DNA of 6,422 bases from Betaproteobacteria bacterium (GTDB lineage Bacteria; Pseudomonadota; Gammaproteobacteria; Burkholderiales; Rhodocyclaceae). A program made the position numbers and the translations under genes. This document shows positions 5,271-6,422 of the stretch, one piece after another (position 1 is the first letter of the stretch; each line of letters starts with the position of its first letter). The notes beneath the pieces were generated by a model. That model was not told the DNA's origin, ran no database searches, and saw only the letters and a program-made list of their open reading frames with translations. The DNA lies in the NCBI GenBank assembly GCA_028065725.1, contig JAPTVL010000099.1, positions 1-6,422 of the forward strand, given 5' to 3'.

Positions 5271-6422
5271 ATGACTGAACACACCAAGACGGCGCCACGG
5301 CTGACGTCGCTGACTGCCCGGTTCTCGCGCGTGATGCCTGGGCGTTGGCTGGCCCTGATGCTGCTGGCCCTGCATGCTGCCGTTGTGTTCGGAGCCGATG
5401 CGGCGCTGGCGCGTGCCTTCCTGCTGGCGCACTACGGGCTGTTCCTGCTGTGGCAGCCGCTGGTGCGCAGCGAGGCGCGCATCGAGCCGCGGCTCGCGCT
5501 GCCGGTGTTTGCCATGGCGGCGCTGCTGGCGCTGGCGGACAGCACCTGGGTGATGGCGCTGTGGCTGGCGATCCTGGCGGGACTGGTGGGGGCCGTGGCC
5601 ACGTCGCAAAACGAACGCAACCCGCGGCTGGCCTATCTGCTCGCGCTGGCCTATCTGCTTTCCCTGCTGCTGGCCTGGGTGCTGCCGCAGAGCCTGGGGG
5701 ACGCCGCGCTTCCCGATGCGCTGCAGGCGGCGGTGCGCTATGGCCTGCCGCTGCTGCCGCTGGTGATTCTGTTCCTGCCAGCCACCCGCCAGCGCGGCGC
5801 CTCGTCCACGCTGGATTTCATCTATGGCCTGATGCTGTCGCTGCTGATCATGGTGGTGGCGCTGGGGGCGTTTGCCGTGGTGGCGGTGGCCAAGGTGAGC
5901 TACGCCTGGGCGCTGGTGCAGACCCTGCTGGGGATGGCGATATTGCTGCTGGCGTTGTCGTGGCTGTGGAATCCGCGCGCCGGCTTTGGCGGGCTCGGGC
6001 AGGTCACCTCGCGTTATTTGCTGTCGGTGGGCCTGCCGTTCGAAGGCTGGGCGCAGCGGCTGGCGACCCTGGCCGAGCGCGAGCGCGACCCCGAATCCTT
6101 CGTGCGCGACGCCTTGTCCGACCTGCACGAACTGACCTGGATCCGCGGCGGCCGCTGGCAAGCGGCGCGCGGCGAGGGGACGTTCGGCGAGCCTGCCGAA
6201 CATGCCGTCTCCCACGCCTTTCATGGCTTGACCCTGACCTGGCAATCGCCGCGTCCGCTCACCCCCGCGCTGGCGCTGCACGTGCGGCTGCTGTCGCAGT
6301 TGCTGGGCTATTTTTATGCCGCCAAGGTGCGCGAACAGACGCTGCGCGAACAGGCCTACAGCCAGGCGATTCACGATACCGGCGCGCGCCTGACCCACGA
6401 TGGGAAGAACACTCTGCAGTCG
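5271..6422 (+). CDS. Membrane-bound sensor histidine kinase (N-terminal part, cut by window end)
   Basis: This is a predicted inner-membrane two-component sensor kinase, with 384 codons present and the frame open at the right edge. Seen: a short basic cytoplasmic start, then about eight hydrophobic helices (roughly 26-42, 47-62, 75-89, 92-110, 119-138, 157-170, 182-207, 210-233). A soluble region at about 250-350 could be a degenerate GAF-like sensor domain (inference). A linker helix leads to IHDTGARLTHDGKNTLQS (367-384). The THDxKN part resembles the HEIKN/HDIKN H-box of NtrB/NtrY-type kinases, making H376 the likely phosphoacceptor. The catalytic ATPase domain would lie beyond the window. 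Start: an in-frame ATG at 5235 would add 12 residues, but that stretch is AT-rich with poor GC at third codon positions, unlike the body of the gene, so 5271 is preferred. Neither start has a visible Shine-Dalgarno. The gene is divergent from the pilin. The ligand and partner regulator are not identifiable here. Confidence 0.8.
   Translation, partial: MTEHTKTAPRLTSLTARFSRVMPGRWLALMLLALHAAVVFGADAALARAFLLAHYGLFLLWQPLVRSEARIEPRLALPVFAMAALLALADSTWVMALWLAILAGLVGAVATSQNERNPRLAYLLALAYLLSLLLAWVLPQSLGDAALPDALQAAVRYGLPLLPLVILFLPATRQRGASSTLDFIYGLMLSLLIMVVALGAFAVVAVAKVSYAWALVQTLLGMAILLLALSWLWNPRAGFGGLGQVTSRYLLSVGLPFEGWAQRLATLAERERDPESFVRDALSDLHELTWIRGGRWQAARGEGTFGEPAEHAVSHAFHGLTLTWQSPRPLTPALALHVRLLSQLLGYFYAAKVREQTLREQAYSQAIHDTGARLTHDGKNTLQS

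Noticed and set aside
5232..6398. A 388-codon minus-strand open frame opposite the sensor kinase.
   Set aside because: It is a Gln/Arg/His-rich translation with no domain, typical of the antisense of Leu/Ala-rich membrane helices. The plus frame gives helices followed by an H-box.

Overview
The window looks like chromosomal DNA from a GC-rich Gram-negative bacterium. The order kefB-like antiporter / kdsD–kdsC–lptC–lptA, with the antiporter divergent from the Kdo/LPS genes, is an arrangement I associate with Betaproteobacteria, possibly the Nitrosomonadales/Thiobacillus-like group. That taxonomic guess comes from remembered synteny and GC content. No marker gene in the window fixes it.

Left part (1–2309, minus strand): a tightly packed lipopolysaccharide operon read right to left. 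It comprises kdsD (arabinose-5-phosphate isomerase), kdsC (Kdo-8-phosphate phosphatase), lptC (inner-membrane LPS transport protein) and the 5' end of lptA (periplasmic LPS carrier), which runs off the left edge. kdsD and kdsC overlap by one base (TGATG) and lptC and lptA by four (ATGA). The operon joins two steps of Kdo synthesis to the machinery that carries finished LPS across the periplasm.

Middle (2357–4327, plus strand): a full-length CPA2-family cation:proton antiporter with a membrane domain, an RCK_N (TrkA-N) nucleotide-binding domain and an RCK_C (TrkA-C) domain. It diverges from kdsD across only 47 bases. A palindrome there, AGTATACT, offers a -10-like TATACT on both strands.

Right part (4324–6422): a minus-strand prepilin-like gene is convergent with the antiporter, and their stop codons overlap by four bases. 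The pilin has a class III-type cleavage site, a sequence closely matching a 12-residue EF-hand calcium loop, and two C-terminal cysteines. A 269-base AT-rich divergent intergenic region follows, with helically phased short repeats. After it comes the 5' part of a polytopic membrane sensor histidine kinase, cut by the right edge just after its H-box. The kinase might control the divergent pilin; this is only inferred from position.

Most of the window is conserved housekeeping sequence. I see no rRNA, tRNA, CRISPR array, insertion sequence or convincing intrinsic terminator. I found no clear undescribed system. The pilin / phased-repeat / kinase end is the part most worth a second look.
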